Shown here in pieces: positions 1 through 10,100 of a DNA stretch of 43,481 nucleotides (within the stretch, counting starts at the first letter, position 1; each line of letters opens with the position of its first letter). The translations under genes were made by a program, and so were the position numbers. The notes beneath the pieces were generated by a model. That model saw only the letters and a program-made list of their open reading frames with translations. It was not told the DNA's origin and did no database searches. Source of the DNA: Xanthoparmelia taractica (Eukaryota; Ascomycota; Lecanoromycetes; Lecanorales; Parmeliaceae); contig JANQBS010000299.1 in the NCBI GenBank assembly GCA_033085395.1, positions 1-43,481 of the forward strand, read 5' to 3'.

Positions 1-155
1 CGCTTAAGCTTTTTACGTATTTTTAGAATATAAAAAAATATTATATAATATATTTATTAAAAACTCAATGAAAGTATAGGATATTTTATATCTTTCAATA
101 TGATATTTGAAAAACTAATCTCATATTATCAAATATATTATATCTTTTCGACTCG
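1..155 (+). repeat. 272-bp TIR repeat, copy A (3' part only)
   Basis: This is the right-hand 155 bp of the element seen complete at 1413-1684. It aligns to 1530-1684 with no indel and is followed by TA (156-157). The first 64 bases are identical to copy B. Beyond that, every difference is C-to-T or G-to-A in copy A relative to B, as RIP would produce. The window begins inside the repeat, so the left part is missing. Confidence 0.85.
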
Positions 156-157
156 TA

Positions 158-1144
158 CTTATACGACGTATCTCTAGCTAGATACTTATATAACTTCATA
201 TAGTCTAATATAGTAATAATCTAAGATTAATATTAAAAAACTTTAGATTAAAAATTAATTAAATTTACTTAGAGAATTAAGTAAGAGTTAAATATATTTA
301 TAATCGTATACGCTACGATAACGCGAGACGAATAAAAAAATATTAATAATTTAGAGCTCTTAAGAGAATTATTAAAGTTTAAGAATATCTTTTTTAATAA
401 TATAATAGAAATCTTATCTACGTTTAAATAAAGAAATTATACTATCGAGATAAAAAAGAATAAAGAATTATCTTATAAGTCTCTTTATAATTTATCTTAA
501 ATTAAATTATCGAAGCTAAGACAATATCTTAAAAAATTACTTTATAAGAATTAAATTTATTACTTAACTTTCTTCGCTAAAGCTCTTATTCTCTTTATCT
601 TAAAGAAAAATAATAAATTACGTCTTTACGTAAATTATCGAAATTTAAATATAATAATAATAAAGAATTAATATTTATTATTCTTAATTATTAAAACGTT
701 AAATCGCTTATATAATATTAAGATATTTTTAAAATTAAATTTTAAAGATATTTATTATAAAATTTATATTAAGAAAAGCGACGAGTGGAAGATTATATTT
801 CGCACTCGCTATAATTATTTTAAATACTTAATAATATCTTTTAACCTTATAAATATATTAATTACGTTTTAAATTTATATTAATAAAGCTCTTATTAATC
901 TTATAAATATTATATATATAATATATTTAAATAATATTCTAATTTATAGCGCTAAGCTAGCGAAATATTAAGAGTATATTAAGTAAATACTTAAGCGATT
1001 ACGTTAATTTTAGCTATATATTAATCTAAAGAAATATTAATTTTATATTAAATTAATTAAGTTTCTAGAGTTCGTTATAACTATTAATAATATAATTATA
1101 AATTAAGAACGCGTAATAATAATTTAAGAATAATTAACGTCGTA
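158..1144 (+). pseudogene. Ty3/Gypsy pol relic, reverse transcriptase part (RIP-degraded)
   Basis: No open frame survives, but translating through stops gives the Gypsy reverse transcriptase order. A protease-RT linker lies at about 430-560, a VNYRNLN block at 629-651 (family VDYRxLN), FKDIYYK at about 743-763, then the YLDDILIYS box at 924-950. In that box both catalytic aspartates read as asparagine (YLNN at 924-935), the result expected of G-to-A change. Stops stand mostly where CAA, CAG or TGG codons are expected. The frame runs to 1144, where it is cut by the Tc1-like insertion and resumes at 3236. The part before about 350 has no readable similarity and could be gag or leader. CA and TG are almost absent. 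Not functional. Confidence 0.8.
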
Positions 1145-3233
1145 CGAAGATCTATATATAAAGTTCTAAATATACGCTAAAAAGCTTAATATGCTTGATA
1201 ATATTAAAAATATATATATTTTCGATATTTGCGATATTAATGCGATGCATATATAATATATAGTAGCGATGTCAATACTCTACATATGGGTTATATATAT
1301 ACGAAGTATATATATTGTATCGATATTATAGACAAATAATATTAATATTAAGTATTCTATTATAAAGAAAGAAAAGAAGGAGAATATTATAGATCTTCTA
1401 ATAGAAGAAGTACGGGTCGAAAAGATGTGATATCTATTAAACATAGTCGTTTTCAACTTTTTTTCAACTTTTTTTAAAAAATTTTATCTTTTTAATCTAT
1501 TTATAGAATTTTATAATTATATAAGCGTTCGCTTAAGCTTTTTACGTATTTTTAGAATATAAAAAAATATTATATAATATATTTATTAAAAACTCAATGG
1601 GAGTATGGGATATCTCATACCTTTCGGTATGGTATTCGAAAAACTAGTCCCATACCATCAAATATACCACACCTTTCCGACCCGTAAGAAGAAGAATTCT
1701 TAATAGATTACAAGAGATAGTCTTCTTTAGAATCTTAAATTCTTATAAATATATTTAATGCTTAGAGTATTAATTATAATAGTAAGATTAGACTTTAGAT
1801 ACTTACTTTAATCGAAGCTAAAATTGCTATTAAAATCGTTATTATAGTAATTAAAATATCTCGTTATACTATTAATCGTTTTTAGAAATAAGCTCGAGAT
1901 AGAGAATATATTTTAAATATCTTTAAGAAGTTATTATTATTCTATATTATAGATATCTTAAGATTTAATTGTTTTATAATTATTGCATCTAATTTAAAAA
2001 GTGCTATTTTAATTATTATACGAAAAAATCGCTATAATCGTAAAAAGATCTCTTTTATATTAGTCGCTAAGTAAAAAATCTACTCGATAACTATTCTAAA
2101 GATTCTTAAGAAGAATAACTTTCGATTCTATAAGATTATCAAGAAATTATCTCTTATAAAGATTATAGTAAAAATTCGTTATTAATTCGCTTTATAATAT
2201 TAAGACTAGATTATCGAGAACTAAAAAAACGTGATTTAAAATAAGAAAATAAGTATAATCTTAAACTCTCGATGAGGGAGAGTGCGAGTATAGCGATAAT
2301 CTCACGAAGTCTTTATTAAATTCGCTATTCGTCGTCGTTTTATAGAAGCTATAAAGTTTATATTTTAAGACTTTTTTCTACGATAAGAAGAATTCTTATT
2401 ATATTTGAAAGATCGAAATAATTAAAGAAAAGAAGATATATATCGAGGATCTCGAGCGTATTAATAAAGCTTTAAAATTTAAATATAGAGTGACTTAAGA
2501 GCTTAAGATCGATATATAATATATAAACTTATATAATCTTTCTAATAAGAAGTCTAAGTAATATTTTATTATAAAGATTAAAAAAATTATTATTTAAAAA
2601 AAAGAAAAAAGAAATTATATAATATCGATATTAGAAGAAGATCTATATCTCTTAATATTCTCGAGTTTCTTCGCTTATTAAACTTAGATTCTTATTTTAA
2701 AGCTTTTAAAATTCGCTTAGAAATATAAATTAAATAGATCTTAGACTATTATTATAAAAGATAAGATCTCGATATATACTTCTAAATATTAAAAGTTAAT
2801 CTTTATATCTCTAAATATTCTTCGAATATTATAATGCGATAATTCTCTAGATCTAAATATAATTAAGCTATGCTAATTTTAAATAAAGCGTTAAATTACT
2901 TAATAAAACGTATTAAGAATTCGAAAGAAGATCGAATAGACTTAAATTTATTATTAAGAAGTAGAGCTTATATAAGAGAGAATTTAGGAATAAATAGAGC
3001 GAATATCTTAATATATTATCGAGATTATTTATCTGCGAGAGGGTAACGAGTATAGAGAGAGTCGTAACGAAGATAATATACGATCGTATAACTCGACCGA
3101 GCGTGCGAATAATTATATTCGTAGCTACATAAAGAATAAGTACTAGAAAAATAAAGCTATTCAAGAATATTGTTAAATGCCAAGCATGCCAAGCTTTTTA
3201 GCGCATGTTCAGGACTTTATATACAGATCTTCG
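1145..3233 (+). mobile_element. Tc1/mariner-type DNA transposon relic with TIRs and TA target duplication
   Basis: The ends are inverted repeats of about 65 bp (1145 to about 1207, and about 3168-3233 in reverse). They start CGAAGATCT and match apart from transitions. The element is flanked by TA at 1143-1144 and 3234-3235. Inside, frames on the + strand resemble fungal Tc1-like DDE transposases: AREREY near 1895, RKNRYNR near 2020, ILKILKKNNF near 2095, then a block near 2230-2250 where the expected W-x-D-E reads as stop-N-K. The catalytic acidic residues are therefore mutated. Removing the nested 272-bp repeat (1413-1684) leaves about 1.8 kb, normal for this superfamily. The right TIR keeps its CA/TG dinucleotides and is less mutated than the left one. 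No intact ORF remains; the 83-aa minus ORF at 2913-3164 is chance. Confidence 0.8.
1413..1684 (+). repeat. 272-bp TIR repeat, copy B (complete; MITE-like)
   Basis: The complete repeat begins CGGGTCG and ends CGACCCG and is flanked by TA on both sides (1411-1412, 1685-1686). The terminal inverted repeat extends about 20 bp and is perfect when the less mutated end of each copy is used (43,409 for the 5' end, 1684 for the 3' end). It has no coding capacity. The 3' half carries several subterminal GGTAT/ATACC motifs in both orientations. TA duplication, short length and no ORF point to a non-autonomous Tc1/mariner-type MITE. A solo LTR is less likely, because the flanks are inverted rather than direct repeats. 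It is nested inside the larger Tc1-like element. Confidence 0.8.
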
Positions 3234-3235
3234 TA

Positions 3236-4030
3236 GAGCTATTGAGATATATAAGTCTTCTTAGACTTTGCAAACTTTTATTAACGCTTTATTCGTAAAT
3301 ACTTTATTATTATAATATCTCTTATTAGCTTATTTAAGAATAATAAAATTAATAAAAAATTAGAATTATTTAAGTAATTAAAAGACGCTAGATTAGTTTT
3401 CAAATAACTACGTAATACTTTTACGAGTGCGTCGTTTTTATAATATTATAATTCTTGAAAGAAATTACGCTTAAAGACTAATATCTCTAACTTCGACGTA
3501 AGAGCTATACTTTCGCAATAGAGTAATAACGATTATTAATAACTCCTCGTATTCTTTTTTAAAAAGATAATATTAGCGAAATAAAATTATAAGATCTACA
3601 ATTAAGAATTACTTATTATCGTTATAGCGATAAAGTAATAATGTTACTATCTAAAAGATAGTAATTACTATATTAAGATTTAAATAAATTATAATAATTT
3701 TAAGAGATTTATAAAGTAAAAGAAACTTAATTTTAAATAGACTCGTTAAGCACTAAAGTTAATCGTTTATAATTTTAAGATTTTTTATTAAGTAGAGAAA
3801 TTAAATTTTATAGATACGTTGTCGTAACGATTAGACTATAAAAATCTATCGTTATTAAATATTAAATTATTATTTATATTTTAAAATAAACTTATTTTTT
3901 AAATTGACGACGAGCTATCGTAAAGAGATAAAGAAGTAATAATAATAATAATATCTATACTATAAGTCGTAGATATTTAGATAATTATTTCAAGAAGAAA
4001 GATTAAGATTATATTTAAAACTACGTATAA
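3236..4030 (+). pseudogene. Ty3/Gypsy pol relic, connection and RNase H part (RIP-degraded)
   Basis: This continues the pol frame broken at 1144. The connection domain reads VFLDFANFY near 3257-3280 (family QVFLGFxNFYRRFI). The RNase H start reads T-N-I-S-N-F near 3478 (family ETDASNF, catalytic Asp to Asn). ILSQ, NYKIYN-ELL and ALKLxVYNFKIFY blocks then follow to about 3850. Stops fall at former CAA/CAG/TGG codons. No integrase or chromodomain can be read before normal GC-balanced sequence starts near 4035, so the element is truncated here. Confidence 0.75.
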
Positions 4031-4442
4031 CGATTCGTAACATAGCATGGGAACGAGTGTCTAATCATTAGCTCCCTTTTCACCCGTAATTTATCCTCTT
4101 CTTTTAATATGAAGAATAAGTTTGGTTAATTTTGGACTCCAGCGTGACGGAATCGAAAGTATAGAATTTTCTCCATTTATATCTATCTGGTTAGACTAAG
4201 TGTATCATTACATACGCTAAATTCTACATTGGCTGAGATCTAGAAGTACCATATCACTTGATGTCGGCTAATATTCTAGGGCCTCTGACAGAAAAGAGGA
4301 CATCAAGGTTTATCAAGATCGCTGTTTGACCAGGTGTCCGTGCCTGTTCATGGATACGCGTCGAGTGTTGCATAAAAAATCGTCCGCTCTCCCGTATGTG
4401 CTCAGTCGCCCACTGGACTTTTAAAGCAGGTCTCCACGAGTC

Positions 4443-6056
4443 ATGGACCTGCAACGGGAACTCTCTACATTGGATCCCGCCGTTCCCTTTCGAGCCACAA
4501 GCACACACCAACATCATACTTGGGCAAGAACTTTCCATTCACGTCCCGAGCTCTACATCCAGCCTCAGACATCAGAAGAGCTGCAGAAAGTCGTTACACT
4601 TGCCCGAAGATGCCGATGTCGAATCACCGTGGCGGGCTGTGCCCATTCCCCGTCAGACCTGACCTGTACTTCCTCATGGCTTGTCAATCTAGACCACTTC
4701 CAAGACATACTCGACATCAACAAGGATAAAAATGTAGTTGTCATGCAGGCAGGTATAAGGTTACATCATCTGGGTACAAAGCTGAAGGAACATGGTCTGG
4801 CAATGCCGAATCTGGGTAGTATCGACCACCAATCAATAGCCGGTGCAATCGCAACAGCGACACACGGAAGCTCTACAAGGCATGGCATCCTATCACAATC
4901 TGTTCTGGCGCTAAGGATTATGCTGGCAAATGGCCGGACAGTGTCGTGTTCAGCAGAACAGAACGTAGAACTTTTTCGCGCTGCTCTTGTTAGTCTGGGC
5001 GCATTGGGCATCATCACCGAGGTCACTTTTGAGGCCGTTCCGGCTTTCAATATTGAATGGGCCCAAAGTCTTCAGCCTCTAGATGAAATACTCTCGGATT
5101 GGGAGAAAGATCTGTGGACAAAGAAAGAATTCACCCGTATTTGGTGGATGCCATACATGAAAAGATGTATCAGATGGAGCGCCGATAAGACAGACAAACC
5201 ACTCCGTTCACCTGCCGCGAATTGGTGGACCGGAAAGATAGGATTTCATACGTACCACTTCTTACTCTACTGTGCACAGTGGGTTCCTAGATTGGTGCCC
5301 CTACTGGAAAGGTTTGTGATCGATGTCCAGTACGGATTTAAAGATGGCGCTGGCAGCACTGCCGTCCAAGAAGGCCACGCAGGTCTCCTCATGAATTGTC
5401 TCTACTCACAGTTCGTCAATGAGTGGGCGATTCCTCTTCGAAAGGGTCCAGAAGCAATCACACGTTTGTCATCGTGGCTGAACGGGGACGAGGCAGCGTC
5501 TGGTATACCTTTCAGTTCGAAGGGGGTCTACGTTCACGCTCCGATCGAAGTGCGGGTCTCTGATACTTCGAATACTATACCGCGTCCATACCTAGACAAC
5601 ACTATGCCTGACGGGCCAACGCTTTACTTGAACGCCACGCTCTACAGGCCTTATAATTGCGATCCTCCCTGCCGAGCTCGTTATTACGAGGCTTTTGAGT
5701 GGCTTATGAAGAGGATGGGCGGACGACCACACTGGGCTAAGAATTTTACTCACGTTACGAGAGAGGACGTGTATACAATGTATCCTGAAATAGATGATTG
5801 GATGCGCGTAAGGAACGGAGTAGACCCTGACGGGATGTTTGTTGGTGACTGGCATCGGCGACTTTTAATTCCGCAAGAACGAGCTTCGAGCTTGCCGCTG
5901 GAAGAGAGGATGACATACACGAGGCCTGCAAAGGCCGGTGGTGTCGATTGGTCTGGTCACATACCCGGGAAGAAACCCAGTCGGCAGACGAGCGAAGAGA
6001 GCTTTGAAATGATGCATGGGTTGGAAGCAGAGAAGAGTTTCATGATCTGTGATTAG
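4443..6056 (+). CDS. ALO1: D-arabinono-1,4-lactone oxidase (537 aa)
   Basis: This FAD enzyme makes the last step of D-erythroascorbate synthesis, oxidising D-arabinono-1,4-lactone with O2 and releasing H2O2; the family is mitochondrial-membrane associated. One uninterrupted exon. The N-terminal PCMH-type FAD domain spans about residues 30-205, with AHSPSD at 67-72 carrying the histidine (H68) that binds FAD covalently in the yeast enzyme. The C-terminal ALO domain follows, with the conserved HWAK at 430-433 and the DPDGMFxxDW segment near 460-470. Length matches the family (about 520-600 aa). The usual GxGHSPSD reads GCAHSPSD here. ATG at 4443 is chosen because homology starts about 20 residues later. 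The gene lies only about 400 bp from the RIP block yet has normal codon use, so it has escaped RIP leakage. Confidence 0.9.
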   Translation: MDLQRELSTLDPAVPFRATSTHQHHTWARTFHSRPELYIQPQTSEELQKVVTLARRCRCRITVAGCAHSPSDLTCTSSWLVNLDHFQDILDINKDKNVVVMQAGIRLHHLGTKLKEHGLAMPNLGSIDHQSIAGAIATATHGSSTRHGILSQSVLALRIMLANGRTVSCSAEQNVELFRAALVSLGALGIITEVTFEAVPAFNIEWAQSLQPLDEILSDWEKDLWTKKEFTRIWWMPYMKRCIRWSADKTDKPLRSPAANWWTGKIGFHTYHFLLYCAQWVPRLVPLLERFVIDVQYGFKDGAGSTAVQEGHAGLLMNCLYSQFVNEWAIPLRKGPEAITRLSSWLNGDEAASGIPFSSKGVYVHAPIEVRVSDTSNTIPRPYLDNTMPDGPTLYLNATLYRPYNCDPPCRARYYEAFEWLMKRMGGRPHWAKNFTHVTREDVYTMYPEIDDWMRVRNGVDPDGMFVGDWHRRLLIPQERASSLPLEERMTYTRPAKAGGVDWSGHIPGKKPSRQTSEESFEMMHGLEAEKSFMICD

Positions 6057-6591
6057 GCAAAAAGACAGGCTGACAATGATGGAGACGACGAAGGATTGTG
6101 AGATACGCCGTAAGTATTACGAAATTAGCGACTGAGGCCAATGGGGGACGATTGCTGGTTGTGCCAAGATTTGGCAGTGCCATGACCTCTTCTAACCCTC
6201 TATTCTATCACAAAAACCGCCAACACTCCCCTCTTCTGGGCATGGACACTCGTGAATATGAGTGGGAATAAGAAGCCCATGGAGGAGCCATAAAAGAAGC
6301 CTAAGTGGTTTTTTCAATTCGATATGGAACAAGGAGAAGCGGTTTTCATGAGTCATACATAGCATGGTTGAGATTTGCCACTCGACTCTGCCGGGCCATG
6401 TCGCAACCTACATAGCTTGTGGTGACTCATTATCTGCTGTACCTTAACATTCATGACTCTGACCAATCCGAATCTTGTATATAAAATGCTAAGCCGCCCT
6501 AGACTTTCCCCTTTGTCTCTATCCTTCACCAAGTCAGTCTTTCACTGCTTAGCATGTTGCAGTTCCTTTCTCTGCATCGCTAAGAAAAACA
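6057..6591. promoter_or_regulatory. Intergenic region with TATA box and CT-rich leader
   Basis: This is the space between the lactone oxidase and the small ORF. A good TATA element (TATATAAAA, 6478-6486) stands 106 bp before the ATG at 6592. A pyrimidine-rich stretch at about 6503-6532 follows, the usual core-promoter layout of filamentous fungi. No other gene is visible. Confidence 0.5.
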
Positions 6592-6918
6592 ATGAGCCGT
6601 TACAATCGTCGTCGCACGAGGGGTGGGCGCAAGGCCTTTACTTATTGCCAACACGACGCTTTTGAGCTGCCCTCTTCCGCCGAGCCGTCGGAACCCAAGA
6701 TTCCGGATGCAAGATTTGCTCGGCGAAGCGACCTTTCGGCAAGATACTGGCATAATCGATATTTAGCATGGCAAGCCAGGGAAGAAAAGCAAAAAGAGGA
6801 GCCGGAGAGACTGAAAGCAGAGCGAAAAAGGATCTTTGGTGGGGATGGTACGGCTGGGGAGGACGATGGGTTGTGTTGGAGGATGATGGATTACTTTGCG
6901 AAGTTGGATTACCTTTAA
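6592..6918 (+). CDS. Small hypothetical protein (108 aa)
   Basis: I do not recognise the family. The protein starts with a very basic segment (RYNRRRTRGGRK), has a middle part with several aromatic residues (ARYWHNRYLAW near residues 50-60), and then a charged, probably helical region rich in E, K and R. It is soluble, with no signal peptide or membrane segment. Support for a real gene: a well-placed TATA box and CT-rich leader upstream, and ATG in a good context (aaaacaATGAGC). The basic-then-charged layout could suit a nucleic-acid-binding or nuclear protein, but that is a guess. The 3' end lies about 200 bp before the 3' end of LHS1, which runs towards it. Confidence 0.5.
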   Translation: MSRYNRRRTRGGRKAFTYCQHDAFELPSSAEPSEPKIPDARFARRSDLSARYWHNRYLAWQAREEKQKEEPERLKAERKRIFGGDGTAGEDDGLCWRMMDYFAKLDYL

Positions 6919-7123
6919 GGATCACTGGTACAGAAAAAAAGAAGAGCAGTCGCACATCATCAGCAAGCACTTGCCTTAGTACCTCAGACAAGTACGGCGT
7001 GGTTGTGTAAGAATAGCCAGAATGTCCTTCCCGCACAGCGAAATCCAAACGGGTTGCAGATCACTAGTCTAAACATAACCTATTGCTGCAAGTGATGCTC
7101 AAATTCTGCAAAGACGTCAAAGG

Positions 7124-10100
7124 CTACAGTTCTCCATGCTCTTCCACCCTACCCTTATCCTTGCCTTTTCCACTGGCTTTGGCCTTCTCTCTTCTTCTCG
7201 TCTCCTTCTCTGCTTTGGACTTCTGCTCTGCCATGGCCTCTTCGATATCCTCCTGTGTCACCTGATGCAAGCCTTCCATCTCATCCTCCAACGCACCCGC
7301 CGATCCTGTCGTCTCCTTGGCAGCTGCTCCAGATATCACAGTGCTACTGTCCTTATCGACCGCCTTCGTCGAGTTTCTCTTTGTAACCTTTGACCTGGAC
7401 TTGGACTTCTTCGGTCTCGGCGGTGGTTTCATCTGTTTGGTCAGGAGGCTCATTACCACATCGTTGAGTTCTTTCGACTTCGCAGACAGCTCTGACGAAA
7501 GTAAGACGGGGTCATCTGTCGGCGAGAGCTTTTCTTGCTCGGCTAGTTTCTCATCAAGCCATCTTCGGACAAAATCCTCTTTTTGGAGAATTGCGTTAAC
7601 ATCCTCTTCGCTATATAAAGATGCAGGAAGATTAGGAGCTGCAGACGTAGTGGAGAATGAGGCCGTTGCAGTCTCGTCGTCTAGGTCCGCGAAGTCGTCA
7701 GTGGATGAGCTGGGCGCCAGGGTGGTCTGCGACTTTGCCGCCTCCGAGTCTGAAGCGGCCTTGGATTCTGCAAGGAGGACTTGGGCTTCTCTCTGTTGGT
7801 TAACCACAGTGACCATGGTATTTGCTTGCGCAAGTGTATCTTTCAGCTTCTGAATTTCTGATGGACGTTTGCTTGCTTCGTCTCTCCGCCTTTGAATGGG
7901 CGCAACAAGCCCATGGAGTTCGTCTAACCTTGCTGTTAGCGATTCTCGGTTGGCGTCCGCACCATCGCCATATAACCATATGCTCGCATCGTTTGATTTC
8001 TCTTCAATTCTGTCCCTCTGCTCTTCCGTCGAGGCAGCAACGAAGCCCCTGTCCTCCAAAATATCTCTGATCTTATAAGTGTACCCCTCGAGACTGTTCA
8101 ATGTTTCCTCGCGCAGCACGCGGGAATGGTCTGACTTATCAAAGGCGATCAGTCGAGCTTTAATACGTTGTTGACTCTGAGGCTTAACCGTTTCTGATCC
8201 AACGAATTCAGTCAAGAAGCTAATGGCGATTGACTCGGTCTTCCTTTTCACCTCTTTGGGTTTGTCTTCTTTGACATCATCGTTAACTACACCGCCAGCC
8301 GTGTTGCCCTCTGTGGGCAACGAAGCGGTGAACGTCTTAGAATCTAACGTAGGTGTTGGGGATTCCGCACTACTTTCTTCTTTAAGCGGCTCTAGGTCTC
8401 CCTTTTTCGATCCGAAACCTAGAAAATCCTTCATGCCATCGACCACTCCTCCTCTCTTAGTCTCTGTCTCTATGACCTCACAGCTGACGGAACCGCTTAT
8501 TACTTCAGGAAGTCCATCAACAGGACTCAGTCGGATGGCGAACGTTGTGCTGATATCGCTCAGTGAGCAACCGAAATTGTTAGTCAACTGTTTGACAGAG
8601 TCTGTCAAATTCTCAGTCTTTATAAGGGAGATCTGAAGATCAGAAGAATCGAACGAAGGCTGTTGCGAAAGCGTGAAGGAGAAGTCTGCCATGGCCTTGA
8701 CTGAGACTTGTTTTTCAGCACCGACTTGTGACGTCGGTACAAAAAGCTTTTGTTGCTTTTGCTTGCCATCTATCGACCAAGAGGCGGAAACCGGGTACAC
8801 TGCGCTGTCTGAAGCTCTGATTTCTTTCACTCGGAAGCTAGGACTGATGGCCGCAGCTTTAAATGCTGCCCCAAACACAGCAGCCTCATCTGCGTTAACG
8901 TTTGTCCTGATCTTATCAGGATCCTCAATGGCCGCTTCCAAATGCCTCTGGACGAAGGGTGTCCGAACGGCGCCTCCATGCAGGATGACGGATTCCAGGT
9001 CAGCAAGAGATAACTTTGCAATACTCAGAGCCTCTATCATAGGTTTCTGGACCCGCTCCAGATATGCAGAAGCGAGTTGCTCGAAATCGGCACGGGACAG
9101 CTTATATTTGAAATTGAAGTCTTCATCATACAGTGACTCAAGACTTGTCGAAATCTCAGTATTTGCGCTCAATACTTGTCGAACCTTCTCCGCTTCTTTC
9201 CACAGTTTCGCCATTGTCCGGCCATGCGCTCTTATATGCTTCGGTAGCACCTCTAGATGCTTCATGTGGGCCGTAGATGTAATTTTGTTGATCATATCCT
9301 CTAGAATGACACGGTTGAGCGCATCTCCGCCCAAAGTCTTGTCCCAACTTGTGCCGAGTACCTGTACTTCTTGTATAGTCTTGTTATACTTGCCAATGTC
9401 CTTCACAGTCCTCCCCTGAAACTTGAGGACGGTAGCAGTTGTAGAGCCCGCACCCATATCGTATACGAGGTGGATTTCGGACTTGCCACCTTCGTTGACT
9501 GTCGGGAAGGTCCTCGAGGTCGCGTAGTTCAGCCCGACGGAAAGACCATCGCTGATCAACGACAGCACCCGTAAACCTGCAAGATCGGCTGCCAAGATGA
9601 CTGCGTTTCGCTCCTGCGCCGTGTAGAAAGAGGGGACAGTGATCACAGCGTCTTGTATTTTGGACCCCTTACCGGCCATGGTCTCCGCGTTGCCTTTAAT
9701 GTTCTTCAGCTCCATCGCCAGAAGTTCCTCGACTAGCCAGGGTTCCTCCTCCTTGACAAAGGAGTCGCTCCTGAACCCAACAGTGCCTGTCTCGGCCCAT
9801 TCGACAATGTTCAATCCTGGAAAGGTCCCGCCATATTCTGAGATGAGTTCATCGCTGAATTTCAAGCCCAGGAGTGGCTTAAGATTTGAATAGACGTCGC
9901 CGGGAAATCTGGCGGAAAGGGCCACGGCATCACCTCCATATATTCGTACTGGGAATGCATCCGATTCTGCCGTATTTACCCTGGTTCTCAAAGGTTTGAA
10001 AGCAACAGCCGCAATCTCCTTTCTCTTTGAATCTTTTGTCAGAACGATTTCAAGAGGAATCCCCGGCTTGACCAGTGCGGCTTTGATGTATTCGGTCCCT

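Noticed and set aside
2913..3164. 83-codon ORF on the minus strand in the left AT block
   Set aside because: Lies inside the RIP-mutated Tc1-like element; composition is I/L/Y-rich as expected for random AT-rich DNA.
4396..4662. 88-codon ORF starting before the lactone oxidase ATG
   Set aside because: Overlaps the oxidase in another frame; no similarity.
7317..9893. Several long ORFs (up to 248 codons) on the + strand
   Set aside because: They are antisense to the LHS1 coding exon, with no recognisable domain and overlapping frames; shadows of the real gene.
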